This document shows, in pieces, positions 22,231 through 34,658 of a stretch of DNA of 64,000 nt. Source of the DNA: Bretschneidera sinensis (taxonomy: Eukaryota > Streptophyta > Magnoliopsida > Brassicales > Akaniaceae); contig CM043700.1 in the NCBI GenBank assembly GCA_023935145.1, forward strand, positions 63,134,620-63,198,619. Direction: 5' to 3'. The notes beneath the pieces were generated by a model. The model was not told where the DNA came from. It saw nothing but the letters and a program-made list of their open reading frames with translations, and ran no database searches. The first letter of the stretch is position 1; every line of letters begins with the position of its first letter. Made by a program: the position numbers and the translations under genes.

Positions 22231-24488
22231 AAAGTCAAATGTGAACAGTGAATTCGTGGGCTGCCAACCGAGTGAGTGTTTTCAAAAGTCAATTATTGTG
22301 TTTTTTTTATTATTTCATTTTGTAGCTTAGTGTGGAAGTGGAGAGAAAGTGTAATTATTATGTTTCTTAGTCATCATTCTTTTTTGGCAATTATCATGCC
22401 ACCTCCCACTCTCCCAATCATGGAAATCAATATGAGAGGGGCTGCTGAAGTTTTCAGCCCCAAGCGCTCCTTTATAAATATGTACAATAGGTTCAAGCAG
22501 AGTACGCGAAGAATTTTGGTTAGCTTCATGTAATTATTCAGTCTTTCTCAAAACACTTGGGAATTTAAAGAAAAGTGGAAGGAACAAGATTTTGAGAGTA
22601 TTTTCGAAAATATTTCGGGAAGCTATCAAAATAGTAGAAGGTAATAAGGTAATGTTATTTTATCATTTATGAAAGTTTCAGGAGGTTAAAATAGAAAATT
22701 TTCAAACTGTGTAGTTTATGGAGAAAAGAAGAAATAATAAGAAATTTAAATTCCAATATTATGTCAGGTGTTGGTAGTCAACAATCAGGAGAAAATTCGA
22801 GGAAGATCGGGAAAGGCAAAGAGGTGGCCCACGAGTAGCTTTAAAGTGCTATGTGGTGAGTTGGATTTACTCTTAGTAGTCTAAATGAAAAATCAATTAT
22901 TTCGTGACAATATTAAGTTTAATTATTTAAGTATGCTTGGGTGATCGATGAAAAAGTGATTTATGGGAATGATAGAAAATTTGGCCTTGTAGAAATATTT
23001 CTCGGTGAGAAGTAATATTTTTGAAAATTATAAGTTTATTTGAGGATAAAAAGCAATTAATAAATTATTGATGAGACATACCGATATTTTAACACGAATT
23101 AGGACGAGATGAATTTTAGTGGATCTTGCTAAATTTTTATGGATGATTTAAGATAAATTTTAGTGGAATTTGACAATTCGGATGGACAATTTAAGATGAA
23201 ATTTAGTGGATCTGGTCAGACTTTAATGGATTATTTGATGTGATTTAGGGGGAGAAGAATCTTGTGAAAATTTTATAATTTGATAAAAAATCTGGATGAT
23301 TGGATGTTAAATTTTAAAGAAACTTTGTTAGATAAAATTTGTGGATAATTAGGATAGTCAAATTAAGTGGTTGGAATCTTTATATTGTTTTTATATTTCT
23401 GTTTGTATTACTGTTTCATATCATTGTTCATGCACATATGCATTAAATAATATAACCGAAAGAACCGGGAAGGCAGCCGGTCTAATGAAATAACCGTGAC
23501 AGCCGGTATATGCTGGGATGAAAAATAAAAACCGTGATAGCCGGTATATGCTGGGATGAAAAGTGAAAACCGTGACAGCCGGTATATGCTGGGATGAAAA
23601 GTGAAAACTGTGACAGCCGGTATATGCTGGAATTAACCGGGAAGGCAGTCGGTCTGATGAGAATAAAAGAACCGGGAGGGCAGCCGGTCTAAGATAATAA
23701 TAACCTGTCGACAGGTGGGAAGACGTTCCCATCATAATCATTCATGCATTTGCATATGTTTTAATTATCGTTGCATTATTTGAAATGCTGAGATGTGGTA
23801 TATTATTTGTGAATTAAATTATAGATGGCTGGGTCTCATAAAAAAAAAAAAGGGCAGTTGTAATGATGAGATTTTCGAGATGCTGAGATGTGATACTTTT
23901 TGTGAATTTAATTATAGAAGGTTGAGTTTCATATAAAAAGACAGTGATAAGACTTATCTAAATGATGGACTTTTTGATATGAACCTCATTACGAGGTAAT
24001 TAGGAAATAATTGATAGTGTTAAGGTGAACCAATGATTGAGAAGAAGAAATTGATAGTAGAAAGTTGTCATCAGGTTATGCGAAAAATAATTTTTAATAT
24101 TATAGGATTATTGATGGAATTTGGAATACTTTTAGTAAATTTAATTCGCTGAGCTTGTGAAGCTCACTCCTCACTGTTCAATAATTTCAGGTAGCAGTCA
24201 AGATAAATAGTCTGGTGGGTTGAGAATCAGTCGAGATCTTTTCTGTAAGCCAAGTACGTGTTAATATCCTCAGATAATCAAGTTAAAGACTTGTAAAAAA
24301 TTTATTGTAAATATTCATGCATTTATGTATTTTATGTTTAAGTGAATATCAGACTTGTTTACCTCTCCTGTTAAAAAAAAAAAAAATCTGGTAGTATTAT
24401 ATTTATTGTTGCATATATGTGTCGTGCTTGGATTTTCAAAATGTGATGACACCGTCCAGGGGTGACCAACCTGGGATGGGTTGTTACA
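22089..24488. mobile_element. 2.4-kb solo LTR (Ty3/gypsy type)
   Basis: Starts TGTAATATCC, ends GGGTTGTTACA, and is flanked by a perfect 5-bp duplication accaa (22084-22088 and 24489-24493). Removal joins QSKYT to KDLLKRFGM of the copia-1 RT. The TGTAA...TTACA ends resemble large chromovirus (Tekay/Del-type) LTRs. No coding sequence inside. Contains a poly(A) run at 22200-22227 and a minisatellite at 23464-23690. Confidence 0.88.
23464..23690 (+). repeat. Minisatellite inside the solo LTR
   Basis: Core of about four 38-bp units containing CAGCCGGTATATGCTGGGAT, with core positions 23503, 23541, 23579 and 23617. It is flanked by related AACCGGGAAGGCAGCCGGTC copies at 23464, 23635 and 23670. 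Rich in CCGG sites. Confidence 0.85.
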
Positions 24489-25163
24489 ACCAAGGACCTA
24501 TTAAAGAGGTTTGGGATGGAAAGCTCAAAGTCAATTGTCACTCCTATGAGAACTTCTACAAAACTTGACCTAGATGAGGAAGGTAAGTGTGTAGATAATA
24601 AAACTTATAGAAGCATGATAAGAACTTTACTTTATCTAACTACGAGTAAACTTGATATAATGTTCAGTGTATGCATGTTGCTAGATTTCAAGCTAACCCT
24701 AAAGAATCACATATAATTGCAGTAAAAAGAATCCTTAGATATCTACAAGGGACTCAAAACCTAGGCTTATGGTATTCTAGAAAATCAACTTTTGAGCTTG
24801 TAGGATATTCGAATGCTAATTTTTCGGGTTGTAGGCTAGATAAAAAAAGCACTAGTGGAACATGCCAATTTTTAGGTATGTTAACTTCTTGGTTTTCCAA
24901 GAAACAAAATTCAGTTGTGCTATCAACCGACGAAGTGGAATATGTAGCAGCTGGAAGTAGTTATGCACAAGTATTGTGGATGAAACAACAATTAGAAGAC
25001 TATGGCATGAACTTTAGAGATATATCAATTCATTGTGATAACATTATTGCTATCAACTTGACCAAAAACCCTATTTAGCATTCTAGAACCAAACACATAG
25101 AAATAAGGCATCACTTCATAAGAGTCCATGCTCAAAAGGGTGATATTAGATTAGAATTCATAC
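24489..25163 (+). pseudogene. RT end and RNase H, copia-1
   Basis: KDLLKRFGMESSKSIVTPM, then RILRYLQGTQNLGLWY, SNANFSGCRLDKKSTSG and WFSKKQNSVVLSTDEVEY, the copia RNase H pattern. One frameshift near 24680 and a stop at 25076. It continues TKHIEIRHHFIR to LEFI, where copia-2 is inserted. Confidence 0.87.
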
Positions 25164-26010
25164 TGCTGAAAATCACCTTCAAGAATCCTAGGTGGTGACC
25201 TTCAAACACCCAGGTCTAGAATGACTTGTAATAGAACAGAATCAAACTAATCAAAGATAGAACACAAGCAATTGTTATCGAGGTTCAACAATTTTCTTAC
25301 GTCCCCGTGAGCACTTCTGAGCTCTCTACACTAAATCAATGAGTTCTTAAAATTACAGCAACACCTCCTCAAGAACCCTCTTGTTCTTGATACATGAAAG
25401 AAGAGAAAAGAAAGAGATAAGAACTAAGTGTTTCCCTGGAATTTTCCCCAAGAAAATTCTAATTACAAAGCCCTTGAACCCCATTTCTTGATTGCTCTCT
25501 CTCACTTGAGACACCTCTGTAGACTTGAGAGTCTATCTCTCTCAACACTAGCCACTCTTGGAATAAGACCCCTTCTTGCGTCTCTCTTGTGTTTAGTGTC
25601 TTTGCACTCTCACACATGATCCTTGATATTGCTCCTAGATGATCCTTTATATAGTGCAACCACTTCTTGAACCAATCTTGAAGTCAATCTCAACCCTTAG
25701 ATCTTAAGAACCAAAGACTCATGGCTCTCTAAGAGTTTAAGTAATCCTGTGCGTTTTAACCAAGTTTCACACACCATCTCAAAAGTGCTGAAAAGCATAT
25801 ATGAGGTGTGTCTGGCGCTGCGGCCAAGAACAGGGCAGGTTATGGTGCACGACAGGGCACAAGTCCCCCATCTATTGGAGGCCGTGGCGCACACCACCCT
25901 GTGCCATGGCGCACACCTCCCAGGACTTCTCCTTATGCTGGAGGTCGTGGCGCACACCAGGCTGCTGAAGGTCCTCTTCAACCCGTTTAATCCTTGGACA
26001 AATACCAACA
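25164..26010 (-). repeat. 3' LTR of copia-2
   Basis: 847 bp, TGCTGAAAATC to AATACCAACA on the plus strand. Matches 59312-60179. Inverted TATA box at 25646-25653. A PPT lies next to it at 26011-26027 (GGACAAAGGTAGAGATT on the minus strand). Confidence 0.9.
25815..25955 (-). promoter_or_regulatory. GCGCAC motif array in copia-2 3' LTR
   Basis: Repeats of GTGGCGCACACC or variants with hexamer starts at 25815, 25845, 25887, 25909 and 25950: steps 30, 42, 22 and 41 bp. Upstream of the TATA box by about 160 bp in element sense. Confidence 0.55.
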
Positions 26011-26091
26011 ATCTCTACCTTTGTCCAAGAGATTAAACCTGAACCCTTTGTATAGAGAACTCAGGATCCAAACTCATTATGAGTCACCAAA

Positions 26092-27100
26092 TCATCTGAC
26101 TCCAATCCTAAGAAGTCCAAGGCAATGATTGAACTTGCTTAGAGGTAGAACTTTGGTGCCTAAATCTGCAGGATTTTCTTTCGTGGCCACTTTATCCACA
26201 TGAATGCATCCTTCTGTAACATTTTTCCGAATGAAATGATATCGAACATCCATATGCTTTGTCCTCTCATGGAACACCGAATTCTTACACAAGTGCAATG
26301 CACTTTGGCTATCTGAATACACTACCACTTGCTCTTTTAGGACCTTCAACTCTTCCAACAACCCTTTGCACCACATCCTCCTTAATGGCTTCTGTTGTCG
26401 CTATGTACTCAGCCTCGGTTGTTGAGAGTGCTACCACCGACTGCAACTAAGCCTTCCAACTTATATAACATCCATTTAAGTTGAAGAAGTAGGAGGTAAT
26501 TGATCTACTTTTATCTCGGTCTGCTACATAGTCCGAATCAGCATAACCTTCTAGATAGATGGACTTATCCCTCTTCTCATAAACAAGCCCTAGATATGGG
26601 CTTCCCTTCAAGTACCTCAGCAACCACTTCATCCCAAGCCAATGCTCCTTTTTGGGATTACTCATAAACCTACTGAGAAAACTTATTGCATGAGCAATAT
26701 CGGGTCTAGTGCTTACTATGGTGATCATTACAGATCCAACCGCACTAGAGTAAGGGACCTTTTCCATTTCTTTCCTCTCCTCATCCGATCTCGGACATTG
26801 ATCGCTAGAGAATTTGAAATGACCAGCAAGAGGGAGCTTTACTGGTTTACCATCTTCCATAGAAAACTTAGATATCATTTTTTCTATATAGGAAGACTGA
26901 GAAACCTTCAACTTGTTTCTCTCCCTTTCCCGGATTATGCTCATCCCAAGGATCTTTTGTGCAAGGCCAAGATCATTCCTCTCACACTCCGAACTGAGTT
27001 GAGACTTCAACCTTTCTATCCTCTCCCTGTTGTTACCAACCAACATCATATCATCGACATAGATAAGGATAATCACCATTTCCTCCACCTTGTGTCCAGG
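26092..27100 (-). pseudogene. RT C-terminal part and RNase H, copia-2
   Basis: Minus strand: LIYVDDMMLVGNN (catalytic YVDD intact, about 27060), LGMSIIRERE, YSSAVGSVM, RYLKGSPYLGLVYEK, SDYVADRDKSRS, then after a stop and frameshift ALSTTEAEY and DSQSALHLCKN with KHMDVRYHFIR. Just upstream, KGFTQREG is joined to ETFSPGHKVEE, so roughly 130 residues of the RT palm are deleted. Confidence 0.85.
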
Positions 27101-28621
27101 TGAGAAAGTTTCTATTAAATCTAGCCTTCTCTTTGTGTGAACCCCTTCGCCACCAGCCTAGTCTTATACCAGACTTCATCCCCTGGAGGGTTCCCTTATT
27201 TGATCTTGTAAATCCACTTACAATCCATAACTCTCTGTTTTCCTGGAATGTGCACCAATTCCCAAGAGTTGTTCTTCCTCAAAGAATGCATTTCCTCCTC
27301 CATAGCTAGCTTCCATCTTGATTAATCCTTACATCCTATGGCATCAATGTAAGTTTCTGGTTCACTTCCTCCTTCTGAAAAAGGAGCTGCTACATTAGCA
27401 TCCGCAAAAAAATATCTCAAAAGTGGTCTGACCAGCCTTCGTTCCCGGTCTCTTGTGAGCTGATAGTCATTCTGACTTGCTACATCATCCCTTTCTAGCT
27501 CAGCCTCCTCATGAGTGTCCTGAGCTTGGCCTTCATCAATGGGCTCTACTTGGTCTGAACCCTCTTACCTTCCTTGTAATACTTGAACTGAATTTTCCTT
27601 GATGTTATGCTCCACAAATACCGAGCTGGTTTGCCCACTATCCCCTGCAGGGCTAGTTTTCTCCAAATTGGGAAGTAAATGTTCATTAAAAATGACATCT
27701 CTACTTATTATGAGTTTGGTTCCTTTAGGCTCTAAGGACCAAAACCTGTACCCCTTAACCCCTTCACCATATCCTAGAAACACACATTTTCTAGACCTTA
27801 GGCTAAGTTTATCATCCTTTTGATATGCAAACGCAGCACATCCAAAAGTCCTAAGGTTGTTTAACTCAGGGGGTTTACCACTCCACATCTCCTCGAGAGT
27901 CTTGAGATCTAAAGCTTTAAAGGGTGATCTATTAACCAAATACGCAGCAGTAGACACCGTTTCCCCTCAAAAACATTTGGGTAACCTGGAACCAATTAAC
28001 ATGCACCTAACCTTTTCTATAAGGGTCCTATTCATCCTCTTAGTAACTCCATTTTGCTGAGGGGTTTTAACAACCATTCTATGTCTTAGAATCCCATTTA
28101 ACTCACAGAATTTATCAAAATCCTTATTAAAAAATTCTAAGCCATTATCAGTTCGTAAAAACTTAACTACCTTACCCGTTTGAGTCTCCAGCAACTTTTT
28201 CCACACCAAAAATTTATTCAAAGCATATGATTTATTTTTAAGCAAATAAACCCAAACCTTTCTAGAATAATCATCAATTAAAGAAAGAAAGTAAAGATTA
28301 CCTCCTTGTGTTGGTGTTCTTGCTAGTCCCCAAAGGTCCGCATAAATGTAGTCAAGAATACCGTTAGACTTGTGCACTCTAGTGTTGAAGTTGACCCAAT
28401 GTTGTTTCCTAAGAACACAACATTCGCAGAAATCAAGTTTTTCTACTTTGTCACCATCAAGTAAACCGTTCTTGCTGAGAACTTGCAGGCACTTTTCGCT
28501 TATATGTCCCAAGCGATTGTGCCAAAGAACCACCTTATCCATCTCAGCCATCAAGCTTACTGCATGATCCTTGTTGTCCGTGTCTCCGATCATCTCATAG
28601 AGACCATCCTTCATTGCAGCT
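27101..28621 (-). pseudogene. Integrase and RT start, copia-2
   Basis: From 28621 leftward: KDGLYEMIGD, HNRLGHISEK with CECCVLRKQ (HHCC zinc domain), IYADLWGLA, then FLRTDNGLEFFN and TPQQNGVTKRMNR (catalytic core, DD35E-type). A stop near 27962 precedes STAAYLVNRSP. FGCAAFAYQKDDKL and a GKP/GYR tail lead to the RT start (MEEEMHSLRKNNSWELV, about 27290-27210). Confidence 0.87.
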
Positions 28622-29851
28622 TGTTGCACGATTATCCACCTAAATAAATAAGCAAATAATCGCACTCGTTTTACTTGCAAGTGCATAAGGTCAACAGTGT
28701 AGTATAGTGTGCGAAAGCAAGATCATCTCCACAGGGATTGGTAAAGTTCGGTTTTAGAATTAGTTTCTTCAAAGTAAAAAGAAATAAAATAACTGTTGAA
28801 TGTAATTGATAATAATAAAGACATAGGGCTTTGATATCCACTACTAGTCATACTTTCCCAATTGTATAATGTATCAGTGCACTAGCCTTATCATGTATAC
28901 CTAATGGTCGCCAACCTAAGGGCATGGTATCTACTTCTTAAGCTATTGATTTCCCTAAGTAACGAGTTAGGCATGGTATCTACTCTAACTCTTTTCTTCT
29001 TTAAGGGATTCAACATAGTATCTGCATGAGTTGTTCCTTAAAAAAACATAAGATTTATGGAAATCAACAACCACATGAGACCTAGGGCATGGTATCTACT
29101 CCTAGTTTCCCATATTGATTAATCCAATAATCCGGTGTAGATATCTTTTGTTACTAATATTAGACCCAGGACTCGGTCATCCAAATTAATCTAACTAACC
29201 AATCCATACAACATGCATACGTTGGCCATACACATACATATGAGGAATTTAAATAATCACAGACATTAATCAAGTTAAGCAACATAATAAAGGCTATTGG
29301 CCAAGATTTTATCAATGAATAAATAAATGAGAAAGCATAACTAGGGCTTCAATCGAGCCCTATAAGAAAGTTAGTTACACATGTTGTCTAAGATAAACAT
29401 CATATATAAACTAAACATAAAGAGAAGAATATACGCGAGAGAAGAGGCGTCAATTCTCTCCCAAAGCTTACAACTCCAAGTAAAAGATAAAATAAGTTTT
29501 CTCTCTAAGAAGTCATGATTTGTGTGTGCTTTACAGGTGTATTTATAGGGCTTGAGAAGTCCTAGAAGGCTCATGAGTTCCTAAACTTTTCTAAAATACA
29601 AAACTCTCTTATTTCCAAAATAAGGTTCTGCAGTTTACTGTTCACGCCCGTACATGTGCACTTTGACCAGAAACTGCTCCAGGATCTCCAAGCTTCTTCC
29701 CTTAAGTGCCAAAACTGCTTTTTGTTTTCTCCAAGACCTATAAAACACATGTGAGACACACAAATGAAGTAAAATGAACTAAATTAACATAACTAAGGAC
29801 CTAACAAATGTAAATAAGGGGGCTTAAATATGAATATTTAAGCACCTATCA
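28622..29851 (-). repeat. 3' LTR of element D
   Basis: 1230 bp; ends TGTTGCACG on the left and starts TGATAGGTGCTTAAATATTC on the minus strand. The GCGATCGA array found at this position in relatives is deleted. U5 carries TGTAGTATAGTG at 28698-28709, a 12-base match to tRNA-Asp on the plus strand. Confidence 0.88.
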
Positions 29852-31199
29852 CACCCCCAAACTTACATATTGCTAGTCCCTTAGCAATACAAAACTAAAA
29901 ACTAAAATGAAGAAAAGTAAAGCCACATAGATAAAACCAATAATCATAATGTCCACAAATTTTTTTTGGGTTGTCACACAAAATAATGATGCGCATTCAT
30001 GAGCAAGCTTAACATATATAAATATATCTTTGCAATGAATAAGAGTTTTGAACGCAAATCACTTTCATGAGGCAGTTTAAGACTTCACAAGTTCGACTTT
30101 GGTGTGTGGTGAACTAACACATAAAAGATTAGGTTTCCAAATAATTCTAATGTGTAGTGTTTCGATGACTCAAAATTCACCAGATTTCCTATAAGAATCA
30201 ACAAAGATGGCATAAGTTTTCTTTTTTCTTTTATTTGTGAGATTTTTGCCAAGTTAGTTCCCTTAAGCTTTCTATTTGACTCATGTAACGAGTGTTTAGC
30301 CAATGACTCCCAGTCCATATGGTTTTAGGGAATTAGGTGCAAAGACACCCCTAAGGACTTACTAACTCGAGTTAAAAAGGCTACGAAACTAACTGGTCTC
30401 AATGCTACCAATCAGAATTTCCACCTTTTGACGTGACACTCACTGCTTACTAAGGCAAGAGGGCCAGTTACTCAGTGGAAAGTTCTTTTTAATGATCTTT
30501 TGAGCATTTTTTTTCTTTTTGAGCAATAACAATTTTTTTTCTATTTTCTTATGCCAACATGTTAATCTAATAGGTCATTTGGTTCACAGTCGAGTAAAAG
30601 AAATATACAAATCAAAATTACATGTCATACCCCACACAATTATGTGCTAATGTGCTTATGATCGTTCAGGTCAAACTTGTGAATCCTTAAATGCCTAAAA
30701 GGAAGCGATCTAGGTTCAAAACTTAATTATTGGTCTATATGTTCAAGGAGTTAAGCTCACTAATGAAATCAAATCATATTGCTTTGTTTAGATCGCCAAA
30801 AAATTTTTAGAACAGAATGAACATGCATTTATCTATGATAACAACAACACAAAAAACTGGGACATAGTGAGTGTGTGAATGTGTCCCCATACTCCCAAAC
30901 TTAAATTGCACATTATCCCCAATGTGTGAATAGCTTGGAAGGAGCTGACCTGGGAGATGGAGAACTATATGGTTGGCATGGCTCATAGCATGCCCCCAAA
31001 CTTCAACTGGATGCACTCACTCTGTCCTTGAAAAAGAAAAACAAACATAAAATGGAAAACAAGTAATAATAAACAACTATAGAAAAATAAACTAGGAAAT
31101 ACAAAAAATAAAATAAACTAATAAAAAGGATATGCTTTGGGGTGCCTCCCATGAGTACTAAGTTTAACATCTTCAGCTATACGGGGTATCCTCTCAACT
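29852..31199 (-). other. 3' non-coding region and PPT of element D
   Basis: PPT CACCCCCAAACTT (29852-29864) adjoins the LTR; a hairpin ATTGCTA-GTCCCT-TAGCAAT lies at 29869-29888. Further PPT-like tracts lie at 30893-30904 (next to hairpin ACATT-ATCCCC-AATGT, 30910-30925) and 30993-31003. No gene. Confidence 0.7.
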
Positions 31200-32160
31200 T
31201 TAGTCTTTTGGTAGGGAGTACTTAAAGCCTACTTCATGTGGCTCAAATGCTCCTGATGGTGCCGCACAATTATCATGACTCAATCTATTCAGCTCATTCA
31301 AATGGGATTTCTTCTTATCACCCAGTCTTGGATGCATAGGATAGACTTCAGGGAGGTGCACAACTTTAAAGATGCCATCAAGGACAGTTTCTGATGCAGG
31401 CTCAATCTCCGATCTTTTGAAACTATGGGTGAGGGCAGCCTCTAATGAATCAGTGTGATGGACCTGAAAAGCTTGCTTGATAGCACTTTGCATTATACAT
31501 TCATTAAAACATTCATCATCATTATTATCTTGAGGTAATTTTATTGCATCAAATATCTTAAATTCTATTGTCTCACCATTTACCGTCATACTTACAATAC
31601 CTTTTTTCACATTAATTATTGTATCAGTAGTTCTCATAAAGGGTCTTCCTAAGATGATGGGCAGAGGTAATGGCACAGGACATTCTTCCATATCTAAAAC
31701 AATGAAGTTAGCTGGCAAAATAAACTCACCTACCTTTACCAAGACATCATCAAGTATACCTCGAGGCCTTTTGATGCTTCTATGTGCTAATTGCAAAGTG
31801 ATTGAGGTTGGTTGAAGTTCCCCCAAACCTAGCTTTTCAACTACTGTGTATGGTAGCAAATTGACACTTGCTCCTAAATCTAGTAATGCTTGTTCAAACA
31901 ACTGATCACCTATCCTACAGGGAATAGTAAAACTACCCGAATCTTCTAGTTTTGGTGGCAGTTTTCTTAATAATACTGCGCTTACCTCTTCAGTTAGAGC
32001 CACTGTTTCATGTTCCTGAAACTTTCTTTTATTAGTGCAACAATCTTTTAAAAATTTAGCATAAGCAGGAATTTGTTTAATTGCATCTAATAAGGGAATG
32101 TTAATTTCTACTTTCCTCAAAGTTTCAAAAACATCAAGTAATTTATCTTTCTTTGGCGTT
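31200..32160 (-). pseudogene. Protease, element D
   Basis: A 306-codon open frame. LRKVEINIPLLDAIKQIPAY, LPPKLEDSGSFTIPC, then catalytic ALLDLGASVNLLPYTV (intact DLGAS) and PLPIILGRPFMRT. The frame ends in a tail containing HLNELNRL that looks like integrase C-terminal sequence, indicating an in-frame loss of RT to integrase core. The protease would process Gag. Confidence 0.82.
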
Positions 32161-33600
32161 ACTAACCTTTGAGGGAAGGGTGGTGCATTCCACTTCTCTA
32201 CTTCACTTACCTTGGATGTGGATGGCTTAGCTGGAGATGCTTGAGCTGGCTCATTAACTCCTATGATCTTACCATTCCGAAGAGTTATAACGGCTTTCAG
32301 CTGCTGATGTCCTCTTTGATTTGGTAGTGTTTGTGCAGGAAGTTCACCTTATTTTCTTTCACTTGACTCCTTAGCCAATTGCCCCATTTGTACTTCTAAT
32401 ATTTGAATTGCTTGCTCATGTGTTGCAGTGGTTTGTTTTTACTGATCTAATAAAGTCATCAATGTTGTCATTAGTTGCTATTGTTGAGTGGCTAATTGCT
32501 TTACAAGACTTTCTAGATCATCCTTCTTGGGTTCTGGAACTGGTTGGGCTACTTTATGGAAGTTTCTTTGTTGCCCTTGAAGGTTCAAGGTGTTTTGATT
32601 ATTGCTCCATGAGAGGTTGGGGTGGTCTCGCCATCCAGGGTTGTATGTATTTACATATGGACTGTTCGATCCCACATAGTTTGCTTGCTTGGGATCTGTA
32701 GATGAATAAAAATGGTAAGTCTCAGTAGTGTGATCAAATTGAGAACATAAAACACATACTTGGCGAGAGATGTTTTGAGTAGACATGGCTTTTACAATCA
32801 TATCGAGCTTCATATCTAGCTTCCTCTCCAAAGCAGCTATTTGGGTAGAGGGTCCACCATTTAGAGTAACCTCATACATACCTCTGCTCTTGACTCCTTG
32901 TCTACCTCTAGAGGAGAATTGTTGGGTATGCTCACTCAATGCCTCAAACAGCTCCATGGCTTCTTCACTGCTCTTTTTCATCAGCACACCTCCACAACCA
33001 GAATCAGCAATATCTTTATTCATGTAATTTAGACCTTCATAAAAGGCTAGTACCAGCTCATCTTGAGGTAGGTTATGATGCAAACATTTGAGTAGTAACT
33101 CGTTGAAATGTCCCCATGCTTCAAAGAATAAGTCTCCATCCTTTTGTTGGAAAGACTGGATCTCCTTCCTCATTTGCCTCGTCTTTTGGGGTGGGAAAAA
33201 TTTTCTGAGGAACTTGCTGGCCAACTCCTCCCAAGTGTGGATAGAAATTGCAGGTAAAGAATTATACCATAATTTAGCGTTATTTTTTAAGGAAAAAGGG
33301 AAAAGAATTAACCTTATTCCTTCTTGGTCTAAGCCTTGGATGTGCTGGAACTTGCAGAGATCAAAGAATTCTCGAAGGTGCAAGTGTGGATCCTCATTAG
33401 CAGTACCCCTAAATTGCAGCTAAAGAATTATACCATAATTTAGCATTATTTTTTAAGGAAAAAAGGGAAAAGAATTAACCTTATTCCTTCTTCATTCTCC
33501 TCGAAGTTGTTCCTAAGCCTTTGTCGGATGATCTGCTCAAGCTCGGGATCGAAGGGAAAAAATGTTGGATGTCGGGATCGAAGTCCGTGCATAAATCAGG
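32161..33600 (-). pseudogene. gag, element D
   Basis: 32478-33383 is open: LREFFDLCKFQHIQGL, ILFPFSLKNNAKLWYNSL, WEELASKFLRKFF, EAWGHFNELLLKC, SSEEAMELFEAL. The knuckle CVLCSQFDHTTETY has lost its last Cys. The N-terminal part is altered by an ~80-bp duplication (see 33249-33492). Start ATG near 33593 on the minus strand. Confidence 0.82.
33249..33492 (-). repeat. ~80-bp direct duplication inside gag of element D
   Basis: 33249-33329 and 33413-33492 are near-identical (AGAATTATACCATAATTTAG core, end TTATTCCTTCTT). The second copy replaces the normal N-terminal gag segment seen in F. Confidence 0.85.
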
Positions 33601-33874
33601 TAAACCAGCTTCAGTGCAGCAGTTCAACTCTGCTGCTCGGGTAACTCTCTACCCTAATTGCGTTCGATCGCACAGGAGAGTGCGATCGATCGCAAGTGGC
33701 ACAGAAAGCTCTCTTGGAGTGCATGAAACAGAAAACAAAAAGAGTTCGATTAGGTTTTTGATAGAGTAAAAATAAAGTTTGAAGAACGAAACTTAAAGTT
33801 TGAGATTTTGATAAAATAAAAAAAAAGTAAAATTTACTAAATGAAAATAATTTTAAAAGAAATTTAAGCGCAAT
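33601..33874 (-). promoter_or_regulatory. Leader of element D with a motif pair
   Basis: Two copies of the motif at 33659-33672 and 33681-33694 (22 bp apart), 66 bp upstream of the gag ATG. F has the same pair in the same place. Confidence 0.55.
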
Positions 33875-33890
33875 TCCCGGCAACGGTGCA
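33875..33890 (-). other. Primer binding site (tRNA-Asp type), element D
   Basis: Minus strand TGCACCGTTGCCGGGA, close to the tRNA-Asp complement. Confidence 0.75.
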
Positions 33891-33897
33891 AAAAACT

Positions 33898-34658
33898 TGT
33901 TGCGCGATTATCCACCTAAATAAATAAACAAATAATTGCACTCGTTTTACTTGCAAGTGCACAAGGTCAACAGTGTAGTATAGTGTGCGAAAGCAAGATC
34001 ATCTCCACAGGGATTGGTAAAGTTCAGTTTTAGAATTAGTTTCTTCAAAGTAAAAAGAAATAAAATAACTGTTGAATGTGATTGATAATAATAAAGACAT
34101 AGGGCTTTGATATCCACTACTAGTCATACTTTCCCAATTGTATAATGTATCAGTGCACTAGCCTTATCATGTATACCTAATGGTCGCCAACCTAAGGGCA
34201 TGGTATCTACTCCTTAAGCTATTGATTTCCCTAAGCAACGAGTTAGGCATGGTATCTACTCTAACTCTTTTCTTCCTTAAGGGATTCAGCATGGTATCTG
34301 CATGAGTTGTTCCTTAAGAAAGCATAAGATTTATGGAAATCGACAACCACATGAGACCTAGGGCATGGTATCTACTCCCGGTTTCCCATGTTGATTAATC
34401 CAAGAATTCGGTGTGGATATCTTTTGTTACTAATGTTAGACCCAGGGCTTAGTCATCTAAATTGATCTAACTAACCAATACATACCACATGCATACGTTG
34501 GCCATACGCATACATATGAGGAATTTAAATAAGCACAAGCATTAATCAAGTTAAGCAACATAATAAAGGCTATTGGCAAAGATTTTATCAATGAATAAAT
34601 ATATGAGAAAGCATAACTAGGGCTTCAATCGAGCCCTATAAGAAAGTTAGTTACACAT
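33898..34658 (-). repeat. 5' LTR of element D (truncated)
   Basis: Matches 28622 to about 29380 and then breaks at CACATGC, where pol of element E begins. TGTAGTATAGTG at 33974-33985 matches tRNA-Asp. Confidence 0.88.

Larger units (their letters stand above)
28622..34658 (-). mobile_element. Element D: gag-protease Athila-type derivative (F family)
   Basis: 3' LTR 28622-29851, PPT 29852-29864, 3' region, protease, gag, leader, PBS 33875-33890 and a 5' LTR truncated at 34658, where element E begins. Same family as F (gag, protease, leader and LTR all match). RT, RNase H and most of integrase are absent; the frame runs from the protease tail to a GDKKKSHLNEL stretch resembling the integrase tail of F, then stops. 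Confidence 0.85.

Noticed and set aside
23421..23741. 106-codon minus-strand ORF with repeated AYTGC/PSIYR words
   Set aside because: It is only the translation of the 38-bp minisatellite inside a non-coding solo LTR.
26642..27103. 153-codon plus-strand ORF
   Set aside because: Antisense of the RT of copia-2.
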